From: Pholis gunnellus
Taxonomy: Eukaryota; Chordata; Actinopteri; Perciformes; Pholidae
NCBI GenBank assembly: GCA_910591455.2
Contig: OU342816.1
Span: 4,358,476 to 4,422,475, forward strand
DNA length: 64,000 nucleotides
Reading direction: 5' to 3'
Shown here: positions 33,296 to 43,614 of the stretch, one piece after another
How positions within the stretch are numbered: the stretch's first letter is position 1
Layout of the letters: each line of letters begins with the position of its first letter
Notes under the pieces: generated by a model
Databases searched by the model: none
The model's input: the letters and a program-made list of their open reading frames with translations, nothing else
Told to the model about the DNA's origin: nothing
Made by a program: the position numbers and the translations under genes

Positions 33296-33822
33296 GCATC
33301 CTTCCCGATACCGATATCTGAATTTGCGTATCGGCCGATACCGAGTACCAATCTCATAGTGAAGTTCAACAGGCCGTATTTCTCTCCCTAATATCTATTT
33401 CATATTTCTGTGAAAACATCTTCAATCAACTGTATTTATTCAAGTCTCTTGCCAAAAACTACATTTTACAAGATTGCATTTGAACACATGAAACTGTTAT
33501 AATTTATCTTTGCGCAATACTCATTTTTACTGACATGCAACCTCCGTTAACGTTAGCTGTTAGCCCCGTTATTTAGCCGAGCAGGACTTTGCTGCCGACC
33601 GGTTGCTAACAGCTAACGGCTAACGCTAACTATCTCTCCTTCTGATTTCAACTTGGATTCGTTGTTCTCAATGTAGCATTAATGTGCAGGATGTAGCGAG
33701 TTACCCATGCTGTTGTTGTTCCTATGTAGCATAAATGATGATAATGTAATATCTGATCAGTGCAGAGACTTGTAGGCTCTATCAGAGGCCTTTCTGATAC
33801 TAGTGTCGGTATCGGTCCCTCA
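33296..33822. mobile_element. GATACC-end DNA-transposon-like element (family 2), fullest copy
   Basis: Left end CCCGATACCGATATCTGA with CGGCCGATACCGAG just inside; right end GATACTAGTGTCGGTATCGG, so the termini are inverted (CCGATACC). The body shares with 57650-58022 the words CTAATATCTATTT, TGTGAAAACATCT, GCCAAAA, ACATTTGAACACAT and CCTCCGTT(A/T)ACGTTAGCTGT. Its right part matches 1070-1245. A foldback at about 33555-33620 pairs GTTAGCTGTTAGCC with GGTTGCTAACAGCTAAC. No transposase frame remains, so it is a non-autonomous relic. Confidence 0.75.
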
Positions 33823-34230
33823 TACTGACTGAGGTAATTATCACCTGACTCTGCAGTTCCCCTCCAGCTCGACACTTTTAAGTATTGGTTTCCTGTTAAG
33901 GTTCGCACTCACCATGCAGAGTGTTGTTCTTGGCCCCAGTAGGCAGATGTTTTCAGTGAAAAACACCTGCTCAGCCCCACACAGCAGACAGACCCAGGTA
34001 GAGACGAGCTGGTGAACGTAGCGGAGCCCTCAGTGCCCAAAGAGACAGATGGCAGGTTTGTTTACGGAGCGTTTCCTACTTTGTCTCGATAGTTTTTGGA
34101 AAGGCCTCCGCCCCGTCCACACAGCCAGCTCCATAAAGAAATGCTTTTCCCAGTTTGGTGTGGAATAATTGGACTGGTCTGCACCCCGGCCCGACTGTGA
34201 GCAGCTCAGATATTTCTGCATGAAGTCATC
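33823..34230. other. Non-coding, no recognised feature
   Basis: No supported gene; unique sequence up to the short CCATGG array. Confidence 0.4.
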
Positions 34231-34270
34231 TACCATGGAGAACCATGGGGAACCATGGGGAACCATGGGG
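34231..34270. repeat. 10-bp tandem repeat AACCATGGGG, about four units
   Basis: Units TACCATGGAG, AACCATGGGG, AACCATGGGG, AACCATGGGG in direct tandem. Confidence 0.95.
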
Positions 34271-34640
34271 TAACTTGTTTTTCAGGACAGGTAAACTTAA
34301 AGTACATGGACCAAAAAAATGTATCTGCAACTGAATGTTGACTACTATTATTATGTTCTTGTTATCTTCACATTGGGGATGTAGCCATGTACTGAGAATA
34401 AAGGGAAATGTGAATATAAATGTATATAGATCGTTTCAACAGAATTGCATTGCTAGGCCACAGCTTGGGTCTTTGTTTACTTCCTGTCAGCTGATGTCAT
34501 TTACATACACTGTCACTGGGACACATTTTGTTTACAACTGTTTAATGGTTTAATACTTTACTGTCTCGCCGACCTTATTCATGGTAATTGGCATTAGCTA
34601 AATCTCCATTTTGACGATCAAACACATGATTACTGGTTAG
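34271..34640. other. Non-coding, no recognised feature
   Basis: Nothing identifiable was seen in this stretch. Confidence 0.4.
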
Positions 34641-34733
34641 TTTCTATACGACCAGAGGAGTCGCCCCCCGATGGACATTAGAGAGAATGCAAGTTTTAAG
34701 ACACTTCCGCATTGGCTTCACTGCCTGGTTCTA
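34641..34733 (+). repeat. Family 1 dispersed repeat, copy F (3' end only)
   Basis: CTATACGACCAGAGGAGTCG, then a GATGGACATTAGAGAGAATG block and AAGTTTTAAGACACTTCCGC, the family 1 3' terminal part. Most of the element is missing. Confidence 0.75.
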
Positions 34734-35389
34734 ACATTATATTGGCAAATTTGTAATTTGAGTCCAAATGCGTGGGATGCGTGAACAACCTTCATAAATC
34801 ATCAACATTTCCAGACTCTTCCCTTCATAACAGCGTAGTGTCCTCCCTGTCTTTTTGGCTCTGACTGTACGTAACAAGGATTCATATCTGATCACACAGT
34901 ATTTAGCTCTGGCTCTCTCACAGAAGCTGCTGCACAAATGAGTAAATAAGGGTTAGATTTATCACACAAGCTTTGAATTACAAGCTCGCAGCGACAGAGC
35001 TGAACACAAAACTCAATACTGATGTCTGGTTTTTTTTTTTTCTTTACTGAATGGATTTACAGTGGTGCTCCACCACCCATGCCCTCTCTAATGCACTTTA
35101 CACTTCCCTCTGATGATGTCTGGCAGCTTGTTTGCATCTCTCCTGCCGGTGATTTGACGTTGTTTTCATCCTCTCTGGCACCTCGTAGATAAACTTGTAC
35201 AGAGACGCAGCAAGCTGCACAGACGAGGTTCTTTCTGCCATTTGTTAGATACGGAGAATATCAGACGGCAGAATGACAAAAGGGTTCCCTTTGTGCTAGT
35301 GTGTCATTCAGAAGAAAATGCTCCACTTATCAGGCATCTTCTCAGTGACTTCAGTGGCTCACTGTGTGTGGAGACTTGATCTTTCTCTG

Positions 35390-35392
<3 letters not shown>
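34734..35392. other. Non-coding, no recognised feature
   Basis: Unique sequence; no gene, RNA or repeat was recognised. Confidence 0.45.

Positions 35393-35452
<60 letters not shown>
35393..35452. repeat. (AC)n microsatellite, 30 units
   Basis: Uninterrupted AC dinucleotides. Confidence 0.97.
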
Positions 35453-35455
<3 letters not shown>

Positions 35456-35638
35456 AGAGGTGCTCAGTAAATATTTGTCCCTCTTGACAGAAAGGAAAGC
35501 GGCGAATGGACTTCTGTTGTTGACCGTGCTAAATGGAGCCGTCTGGATTTTTGAAGAGGACGCAATTAACTTTGGTTTTTCACTCGAGTTCAGACGAGAA
35601 AATGCGAGTTCAGAGTGGACTAGACGGTGAGGCGGAGT

Positions 35639-35652
35639 CCCCCCCCCCCCCC
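35639..35652. repeat. poly(C) tract, 14 bp
   Basis: Uninterrupted C run. Confidence 0.95.
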
Positions 35653-36192
35653 AATCCCATTCCTGTTGGGCAGGAGAGCCGTTCAGAGAGCCACTAAGAG
35701 CTTGTCAGCTGAGGGGAAATTAAATTATGACCCCATTTCATTGCGGTAGTCGTTCTCGATGCTTTCGTTTCTCTCTCATTGCTATTCCACAGACGGGCTG
35801 TGGAAGCCTCGTAAATCTCACCATCTCACAAGCGTCCGTATCCACAGTCTCCTTGAACCTCTCAAACCCTGAGTATGAGAGAAGGTGTTAAAACTAAACC
35901 TCTGTTTGTTTGTTTTTCTTCTTATGTAAATCATGTAGTTTGGCAAAGCGTCCTCGTTGTGCAACAGATATGTTTGCCTTTAGTGTTGAGTTGAACTTGT
36001 GTAGGATGTGAGGTCTTCTGGCCTTCATGCTTCCTCCCATGATTCTTATTGTTGTCTTCTCCACTCCTCTACTTACATAAACGCTTTCAAACAGATTAGA
36101 CCTATAAATTGCATGTTTAAGTCTGATGATTTTATTACGCCTCCGTGGTGTTGACGTTTAAAGGTTGAACTTACGCTCTTCTGGTCTGTTCT
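35653..36192. other. Non-coding; regulatory-looking block at 35.67-35.76 kb
   Basis: No gene. CTTGTCAGCTGAGGGG, AAATTAAATTATGACCCC and ATTTCATTGCGG lie close together at about 35700-35750 and look like conserved enhancer sequence. This is weak evidence. Confidence 0.4.
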
Positions 36193-36262
36193 CGTGAGCG
36201 CGATTTCTCAGGATCGCCTCAGAGAATTCCTTCAAATTTGGCACAAACATCCACTTGGTAGC
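36193..36262. repeat. Fragment of a teleost repeat (TTCAAATTTGGCACAAAC type)
   Basis: GTGAGCGCGATTTCTCAGGA, CGCCTCAGAGAATTCC, TTCAAATTTGGCACAAACAT and CCACTTGG. This word order (GATATCTCAGGAACGCC, GGGAATTTCTTCAAATTTGG, CACAAACGTCCACTTGGAC in typical copies) is that of a widespread fish repeat. Confidence 0.8.
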
Positions 36263-38516
36263 ATCTTCAAACGCGAATACCCTTCCTGCCAACATTATAT
36301 GATAAAAATCATTAATAAACAGTAAATTGATTGAGTTAATGCAACTTAAGTAAGTAGTTATTTGACTAAAATTATAATTGATAATGTTAACTATTTTTTA
36401 TTAATGCTATCATTTATTTTAAACGTTTCTTGCTGTTCCTTAATCCCCTGATATTTCTGCTCCACAGACCCAATGCTGTCTCTCACTCTCTCTCTCCTTC
36501 CTGAAGCTTCTGGGTCACAGTCTGAAATGTAATGAGCAGCTCTAGCCAGATCATTACGCGGCAGCTTTTGCCAAATAAGCACAAAGACAGCACACGGAGA
36601 AAAGCATTAATAATGAATTCATTTCACTTAGACTTTAGAAACTATTCTAAGCACTCATTCAGAGGAGAATTAAATTCTATCACTCCGCCTCCTAACTGGC
36701 CCCTTTTTTTTTCCATCCAGTTGACATCGTGTGCTCATAGGGCAAATGTACATGCTTGCGTGCCGACTAAGTGCACCAGAAGAAAACAAATGGGATGCCC
36801 TTTTTTCTCAAATGTTCTTGTAGCCCTCCTCATAAAAAGTGCTCGTGCTTTTCATTCACTGCTTCTTGAGCACGGAGACCTGAAGACTTATTATCCGGCC
36901 TTATTGCTTTCACAGCGCCTCCCCATAATGGACGGGCCCGTCTGAACATTGTCACCATCTCTTTGTCCGTCTTCTTCCCTCATCCCGCCTTGTTGGGAAC
37001 AAGTGGAGCGAATCATGTATCCTGAAGACTGCATCCTTTGGTCCTTTTTTTAAGGTCCATGCCAGAGATCACAGTGAGGCGTTTAAGTCCCACTCGTAGA
37101 ACTTTGGCTCTCCTGTCACTGAGCATCACGGATTTCAGGGTGATTGATGGCACAGCTCATTTTTTTTTTATTTTGTCTGTTTTAAGCCTGCAGAATACTT
37201 TTATTTTCACTATCGATTCATCATGTCAGACTCCCAGAATGTCAGAACAGTGAAACTATTTCCCTGTAGCCCAAAGTGGCTTCTTTAAATTGCTCCAATG
37301 TCCAAAACATTAGATAATCCGATAAATCAACAATTTCCAATCATAGTCATAAATCCTGTCTGCACTCGGGCTGGATAATATGATGAAATCCTGAAGCATG
37401 AAATATGTAATTTTACAGTATGAATACTGTATATGATATGAGATGTAATTGATGAAAAATTACATTTTTCCCATATTATAAAGTTTAAAGCAAAATCTCA
37501 TAAATCATTTTATGTACATATCATATTGCACTATCCTAATCTGGAGGGATTGTTTTTTTTATTTATTTATGTCACTCTTATGATACATTTTTCACTCATC
37601 ATATTTATTGCAGAGCCAGAGGGATGCAGAAACACATGCAATATCTCACAGATTTTAAATATATCCATTTTCATCTATAATTGATTGGATTTCCAAACCA
37701 CGGGGCTGTGAAGCTACCATGTAGAATACAGAAGGTCTGAGAAGAACATTACACATTTGGGATGATAATACCAAGAGTAATCATATTTACCTCTTCATAT
37801 GAATATATATTTAAAGGATTATCAAAGGTTTACACAAACATTCTCAACCCAATTGAAAATCTGTCCGTATGTGCAGTGTTACAACAATGAACACAAACAA
37901 TACAAGCAGACAAACACAACTGTCTTGAATTACAAGTGAATGAGCACAATATCGGTTAATATGCAACACAAAACAAAGCAGTTATGATGCATGAAACGGG
38001 TACAATTCTAAACTATTTTATCGACCAAGAGCAATTGTTTCTCAGTCCTTTGAAACAGACTTAACTCCCATGTAGCTCTGACCGTTTCAGCTCCTTCTCC
38101 ACGTCGTTCCGGCACGTTTAAAAGCTTTTCTTTTGCCAAGTTCTGTTCTCACCTTGGGGACAAATCGGCCTAATGATCCGTATAACCGTGCTGCCTGGGA
38201 AAAAGAAGAAGTGACTAAACGAACCCCAGAAACGCGGCAGGATGAAGGCAAATGAAACAACAGTGCCTGCCTTCGGCCTCATGCATAAGAACGTTGCGTC
38301 TCTTTGACGTGTTCGAGTGACAGATTGAACGTTGTGTGCACACACGCTGTACATTATAAAAGGTGAAGCGTCGGGCTGCAGAACACACCGAGGAGCGCAG
38401 GGGAAGGCTCAGCATCACGTAGACGCCGCTTTAATGAGTTCCTCTTTAATTTCTCTCCCCTCTCTGATTAGTCTTTCATCGAGTCAGTCGGGAGGGAGCT
38501 GCAGCATTTGCAAACC
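36263..38516. other. Non-coding; AT-rich, with a possible conserved block near 36.53-36.68 kb
   Basis: No gene. The 137-codon frame at 36532-36945 has no recognisable domain. At 36530-36680 AGATCATTACGCGGCAGC and AAGCATTAATAATGAATTC sit in repeat-free sequence that could be regulatory. From 37300 to 38000 the DNA is AT-rich, with a foldback at 37443-37465 (TGTAATTGATGAAAAATTACA). Confidence 0.4.
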
Positions 38517-38517
38517 A

Positions 38518-38573
<56 letters not shown>

Positions 38574-38577
38574 CACA
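38517..38577. repeat. Compound (ACGC)n(AC)n microsatellite
   Basis: Eleven ACGC tetramers to 38560, then about eight AC units. Alternating purine-pyrimidine sequence prone to Z-DNA. Confidence 0.96.
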
Positions 38578-38892
38578 GTCAGAGTTAGCGGGGAAGAAAA
38601 AGCTACATTTTTGTAAAATGATAAACACCCACTGAGCTGTTGATTCTAAGAATATCAGCTCTACAAACTTTGTTTTGTTTTTTTTCACCAGAGGAAACTA
38701 TTAGCAGAGAGAGCCCGACTTGTACTTGTTAAAGACTCATCTTTGTTTTGCACACAGCCATTTGATATGTCATCACTAATAGCATAATCCTGCCACTTTT
38801 CTAAAATCTGCTTCAACCTGGCTTTTATTTTCCCTGTTTTGGTAATTATGTTGGATTATGTAGAGTCAGACAGCCTGACATAATCTCTCTCA

Positions 38893-38894
<2 letters not shown>
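38578..38894. other. Non-coding, no recognised feature
   Basis: Unique sequence between two microsatellites. Confidence 0.4.

Positions 38895-38933
<39 letters not shown>
38895..38933. repeat. (CA)n microsatellite, about 19 units
   Basis: Uninterrupted CA dinucleotides. Confidence 0.96.
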
Positions 38934-38935
<2 letters not shown>

Positions 38936-39611
38936 GCAACTAACGAGCGAGATAGATCACCAGCGCCACTCTCAGTGAAAGGCATTCACACCGTAGTAAC
39001 ACACTTTAACAGCTGTGACTTAACAGTTTGGTTACAGCCTGTTTGACACATTTATGGTGTCTCACTTTTCCTTATTGATTTCGCAGGCTGTCTGTTTCTG
39101 CTGCGTTCCTGTTGAATGGGATTCAGTAAAGAAACTACAACAAGCATTGCAGTAGAAGCATTGTTCTAGTTCCTGGAATAAACTCTTTAATCTGATTTAG
39201 GTTTGGATTGAAAACTGCAGTATATGATATTCGTATATATTCTTGTGTAAACGTTCTGTATAACTTTTATTTGAGATACTTTGGTCCTGTGTCCCTCTTT
39301 CAGATTTGTAAAGGTGGAAATAAAATAGGACTTCTTTTGTCTTCATGTCTTGTACCATTCATTTCACTGCCAATGCGTCAAATCTCCTCATCCAGTGGTA
39401 CTTGGTGATAGATAGACTGTGTGTGTGAACGTGGCGCTGAGGAAGCCCGCAGCGCGGCTGGATAATAAGAGTGACAAATCAAAGCAGATGTAATGACACA
39501 CGGGGAATGATGGAACAACAAGCGCACCAGCCTGTAATACCGACCTCCGAGCTCAGACGGCCTCAAGTAAACAAAGCCCTGTTTGTTTGTTTGTTGTACA
39601 GTATCCTGTTG
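38934..39611. other. Non-coding, no recognised feature
   Basis: No supported gene; the long frames here extend out of the following CA array. Confidence 0.45.
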
Positions 39612-40007
<396 letters not shown>

Positions 40008-40455
40008 AATGTATACAAGCTGTGGACGTAGTCGTGGTGACGTCGCTCATTGGTTTGTGGACTGATGTTTTGAAGCTTCGAGTTCGGCGATTTGGCCGTC
40101 GCCATCTTGGTTTACGGTCATCGCCATGTTGATTTTTTTTAGCAACTGATGAACAGAAGTGACCATATCTGGAATGAGGAGGAGTGACGTAGAGACGTCG
40201 TATACGTCTCTGGTAGAGACCTGTCAATCACTGTGTAGCCCCGCCCTAAAGCATCCCCTGCTTTATGGTCTGTTTGGCTCTAAATGGACCATCATTTACT
40301 AAATAAACATCATGCTGTATTGAAGAAGACTTGAAACTAGAGATTGAGACCATAAACTCATGTTTACAATGTTTACTGAGGTAATAAATCAAGAGAGAAG
40401 TAGAGTCATTTTCTCATAGACTTCTATACAACCAGAGGAGTCGCCCCCTGGTGTT
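40008..40455 (+). repeat. Family 1 dispersed repeat, copy C
   Basis: 5' part GTATACAAGCTGTGGACGTA, GTCGTGGTGACGTCGCTCAT, then GGCCGTCGCCATCTTGG and AGTGACCATATCTGGAATGA; hairpin AGAGACGT-CGTAT-ACGTCTCT at 40191-40211; conserved body to GAGGAGTCGCCCCCTGGTG, then it stops short of the 3' terminal segment present in copies B and E. This is the best-preserved 5' half in the window. No coding capacity. Confidence 0.85.
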
Positions 40456-40667
40456 CGGTAATGAAAAGCCTTCAGTCACAGAGCGGGACGAGATGCGTTC
40501 AAATGAGGGGAAAAGTGCACACTTTCGGACAGTCTCTTCCCAAAGACATTGATATTGCTCTTGGTTGTAAACTGTATTTCAAGTAAAGAGCTTTAGACAG
40601 AAGTACTTCTTGCATCTTTACACTTCGTTTTTAAGCTAATTCAGATTTTTTTTCTAAGAAATATTAT
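40456..40667. other. Non-coding, no recognised feature
   Basis: Nothing identifiable was seen in this stretch. Confidence 0.4.
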
Positions 40668-40742
40668 AATTGACATCTCAAGGAGTTAGTGAAGTTTCTT
40701 ACCAAGAAATACATTTGAACACATCATAATGTTATAATTTAT
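40668..40742. mobile_element. Small fragment of family 2 element
   Basis: ACCAAGAAATACATTTGAAC, ACATCATAATGTTATAATTT, ATC parallels 33472-33512 (GATTGCATTTGAACACATGA, AACTGTTATAATTTATC). Confidence 0.5.
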
Positions 40743-41600
40743 CGTGAACCAGCTCCGTCTCTTTGCATTCATTTCCCTTCAGGCTTGACCCAAATCACTT
40801 CCTACCCTCACAAGTTCTCATTCAGGTGTTGCCCTTTAAGCCCCTCATTGCTCAGCGGACTTGACAAAAATCACAATGCTTTTAACAGATTTACGGCACT
40901 CTATTGTGTACATTTTGACAGGAGCTTTCAACAGCTTATGAATGTTTTTTTTCTTTTTTTTTATCCTCCTGTAGTAAGTGTCTCAGAATACACAACAACG
41001 AGAACTATGTCTGGTACAGTTGAAACCAGTTCAGTTCTGGAAATCTAAACTAACTGATGTCACGTCAAACTCACTCACATGTTTGTTTTTTAGATAACTC
41101 GTCTCTCACGAGTCCTCGCCCTCTTTGTTTTTCATCCTCCCTCCTTTTATCTTTCCCCTCTCCAGAAGTGTTTCTCTTCTTCCAACCCCTTTTTTCCCTC
41201 TTAGTTCCTTCTGAACATTTCTCCTTTTTGTTATTCTAATCGTGGCGGCTTCATCAGAAGTGATGACTTGCATTGCTAAGCATGATGCGTTCACTAGAAC
41301 ACTGTGTCGTCTTGATGAACAGTTGTTTTCTCAGTATGTGTTAGGAGTCAGGAGACGGCTAAACACCAATTTTTACCATGTACCCCAAAAAGCATCCCGT
41401 GGTTCGATGAAATTGCTTAATTCCCAGCATCCTGCAGCAAAACTCTGTTTTTTCTCCTCCTCCACTTTTTTAGTTTTTGCCATCAGGCGAACCCTGATAT
41501 CGAGGCGTGGCACCCAAAATCTTGCGAGCAGCATGCGGTCTGAGTCATGCTGCCATTTCAGCCGTTGGAGCGATACGGATGGCTCTCCAAGGGTCAGGTG
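40743..41600. other. Non-coding; overlapping open frame of 171 codons not supported
   Basis: The frame 41242-41757 (+) is among the longest not built mainly from a repeat. It runs through a 15-bp C tract (encoding a proline run) and into the degenerate 38-bp repeat, and has no recognisable domain. It is judged to be chance. Confidence 0.5.
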
Positions 41601-41615
41601 CCCCCCCCCCCCCCC
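41601..41615. repeat. poly(C) tract, 15 bp
   Basis: Uninterrupted C run. Confidence 0.95.
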
Positions 41616-41699
41616 GTCCCGTCCCCCCCTCCTCAGCGAGAATGAAAATGCCGAACAGATGCTCTGCTGTCGGGTTGGTCTGTCTGCCTCCGTGTTTTT

Positions 41700-41812
41700 G
41701 ATGGGCCACTGTTTAGTCAGTGTGTCTGCCCTAGCATTTAAATGGGCTTGTGTTTAGTCAGTAAGGTCTGAATATTTAATGTGCCAGTGTTTAGTTGGTG
41801 TGTCTCCGACAG
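41700..41812. repeat. Degenerate 38-bp minisatellite, block 1 (three units)
   Basis: Three units of about 38 bp, each reading roughly ATGGGCCA(C/G)TGTTTAGT, (C/T)(A/G)GTGTGTCT, then a variable spacer ending TTTAA. Starts at about 41700, 41737 and 41775. The same consensus recurs in block 2 (42870-43155). Confidence 0.75.
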
Positions 41813-41947
41813 AATGACGGAGCGAGCACTCTGCCATTAAACACTAGCGGCTGCTTTTCTGGGAAGGCTTTGGGTCCAACCAGGCCTCCAGACTGGGACC
41901 AGCATGTTTGTGTGAGCCAGTGTCATCGATTAATACGAGTGTTGAAA

Positions 41948-42090
41948 GAAGTGCTAAGATGTTTTACTTAGTAAAAGTATTAATACTACAATGAATAAAT
42001 AAAGCACTGTTACAAGTAAAAGTCCTGCATTCAAGTACAAGTATGTTCGTATATAATCAAGAAAAAGTACTTACAATGCAGCCAAAGGTG
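41948..42090. repeat. Teleost interspersed repeat (TTTACTTAGTAAAAGTA / AAGTCCTGCATTCAA type)
   Basis: GAAGTGCTAAGATGTTTTAC, TTAGTAAAAGTATTAATACT, GTTACAAGTAAAAGTCCTGC, ATTCAAGTACAAG and AAAGTACTTA. Typical copies read GAAGTACTCAGATC, CTTTACTTAAGTAAAAGTA, GTTACAAGTAAAAGTCCTGC, ATTCAAAA. This is among the commonest fish repeats, probably a non-autonomous DNA element. Confidence 0.8.
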
Positions 42091-42262
42091 CTTTTTATTG
42101 GATTTTTAACACGTAAGACACATTTCAATGTTGTAATTGGAGACATTTTTATGCTGCTAGTTTAATTTACTGTGTAACAGACCTTTACTACCTGCTCTGG
42201 CCCAGCAGGGTTCACCCGAACTCCCGCGTCCGTCTGGTGGTCTCTATTAAAGCTTCATATTA

Positions 42263-42376
42263 TGTTATGCTTCAACATGTAACACGTGTACTGAACTGGG
42301 ACCAAATACAGAGAAGATGAGCATGGCCACTCTCAAGAAGGACGACAATCACAATCATGAAGCGTCCTCACTTTTT
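42263..42376 (+). pseudogene. U6 spliceosomal snRNA-derived sequence (probable pseudogene)
   Basis: Matches vertebrate U6 snRNA in the right order and spacing: TGCTTC near the 5' end (42268-42273), CACGTGTACTGAACTGGGA where U6 has CACATATACTAAAATTGGA, ATACAGAGAAGAT carrying the invariant ACAGAGA box at 42308-42314 (the segment that pairs with the 5' splice site), the AGCATGGCC block ending at 42328, a diverged internal stem-loop, TGAAGCGTCC, and a terminal T run at 42372-42376. Length is about 110 nt against 106-107 for U6. It differs from functional U6 at many positions, including the 5' hairpin and the internal stem-loop, and no clear distal or proximal element or TATA box sits upstream. 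A dead retrocopy or old gene copy is therefore more likely than a working gene. It lies between two blocks of a degenerate minisatellite. Confidence 0.85.
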
Positions 42377-42839
42377 ATATTTCCCTCTCCATTGGTTTTA
42401 GTGACATTTGTGTTTTGGTAAAACAGCGCCCCCACCTACGCATCAATAAACGGTTCAGGCGATGAGTGGTACTGCAAACAAATACCACAAAATGATAACA
42501 AATTTAGATGAAGTTCTGTGAGAAGTCTATGATGGAAAAGCTGAATTAAAGTCGGCACTTTTGACAGATTAAGAAAGGATGTTGAATCTAATTCTATCCG
42601 TACATTTGGTTGTTATTAGAGCGGCTTTGTTAGCTTCCTAAAGAGTTCTGCTGTAACAGACGCTTAGCTCTGAGCTCTGCTTTAGTCTTCTTTTTAACTT
42701 CATTTGTTGACTCCATCACTCTGGTTAGCGCTGGCTGTATCCCGGGACCTAACTCCCTTGAGATTTGTGAACCCAATGCAGTCCTCTATTATGGGCCCTA
42801 CTCTGGACCCAAACTAGAGAAATCAATTGGAAACCACTA
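42377..42839. other. Non-coding, no recognised feature
   Basis: Unique sequence between the U6-like copy and the second minisatellite block. Confidence 0.4.
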
Positions 42840-43160
42840 TTTAATACAACAGCTTTAAATAGTTTGTCTCAGTATTTAATAGGCCAATATCTGAGTTGTT
42901 TATTTTCTCCATTCGGACCAAATTTTGGTCACTTAATATTTAACGAGCCTGTTTTTAGTCGTACCGTCTCAATTATGTATTGGGCAAGTCTTAATTTGTC
43001 ACTCTATCTTGGCACTTAATGGGCCAGTCTGTTGTGTAGTTAATGGGCCAGTATTTTACTCGATCAGTGTTTATTCTTTAATGGGCCACTCGTTGGTCTG
43101 TCACTTAATCGCTGCATTTAATGACCCAGTGTTTAGTTGGTTTGTCTTCCGTCTATTTAC
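42840..43160. repeat. Degenerate 38-bp minisatellite, block 2 (seven to eight units)
   Basis: Irregular units starting near 42874, 42939, 42975, 43015, 43040, 43078 and 43118. The best reads TTTAATGACCCAGTGTTTAG, TTGGTTTGTCTTCCGTC. The shared core is TTTAATGGGCCAGTGTTTAG followed by T(C/T)GGT(T/G)TGTCTC. Unit spacing varies between 25 and 65 bp, as in an old, decaying array. Confidence 0.7.
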
Positions 43161-43422
43161 TCGGCTGTTTTTGACAGTGTAAACCTGTCAAGACGATAAC
43201 AGATATACGCTGTCATTACTGAACTTTGAAGTCATAATGTCACACCAGTGCCATGAATGCACGGCTCTAATGAATTCTGTGAGACAATAAATATGTAAAT
43301 GACAGATGATGAGTCATTAAATGCAACAAAAATATGTTTTGACGCTTTCGGATACTAATCGATCGGATTGATAAAGCAATGGTCTGCAGGCGTTATCGCT
43401 ACATTGTGTTGTATAGTGCGTC
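43161..43422. other. Non-coding, no recognised feature
   Basis: Spacer between the old minisatellite and the GT array. Confidence 0.4.

Positions 43423-43614
<192 letters not shown>

Noticed and set aside
41242..41757. 171-codon open frame on the + strand
   Set aside because: It runs through a 15-bp C tract and into the degenerate minisatellite; no recognisable domain.
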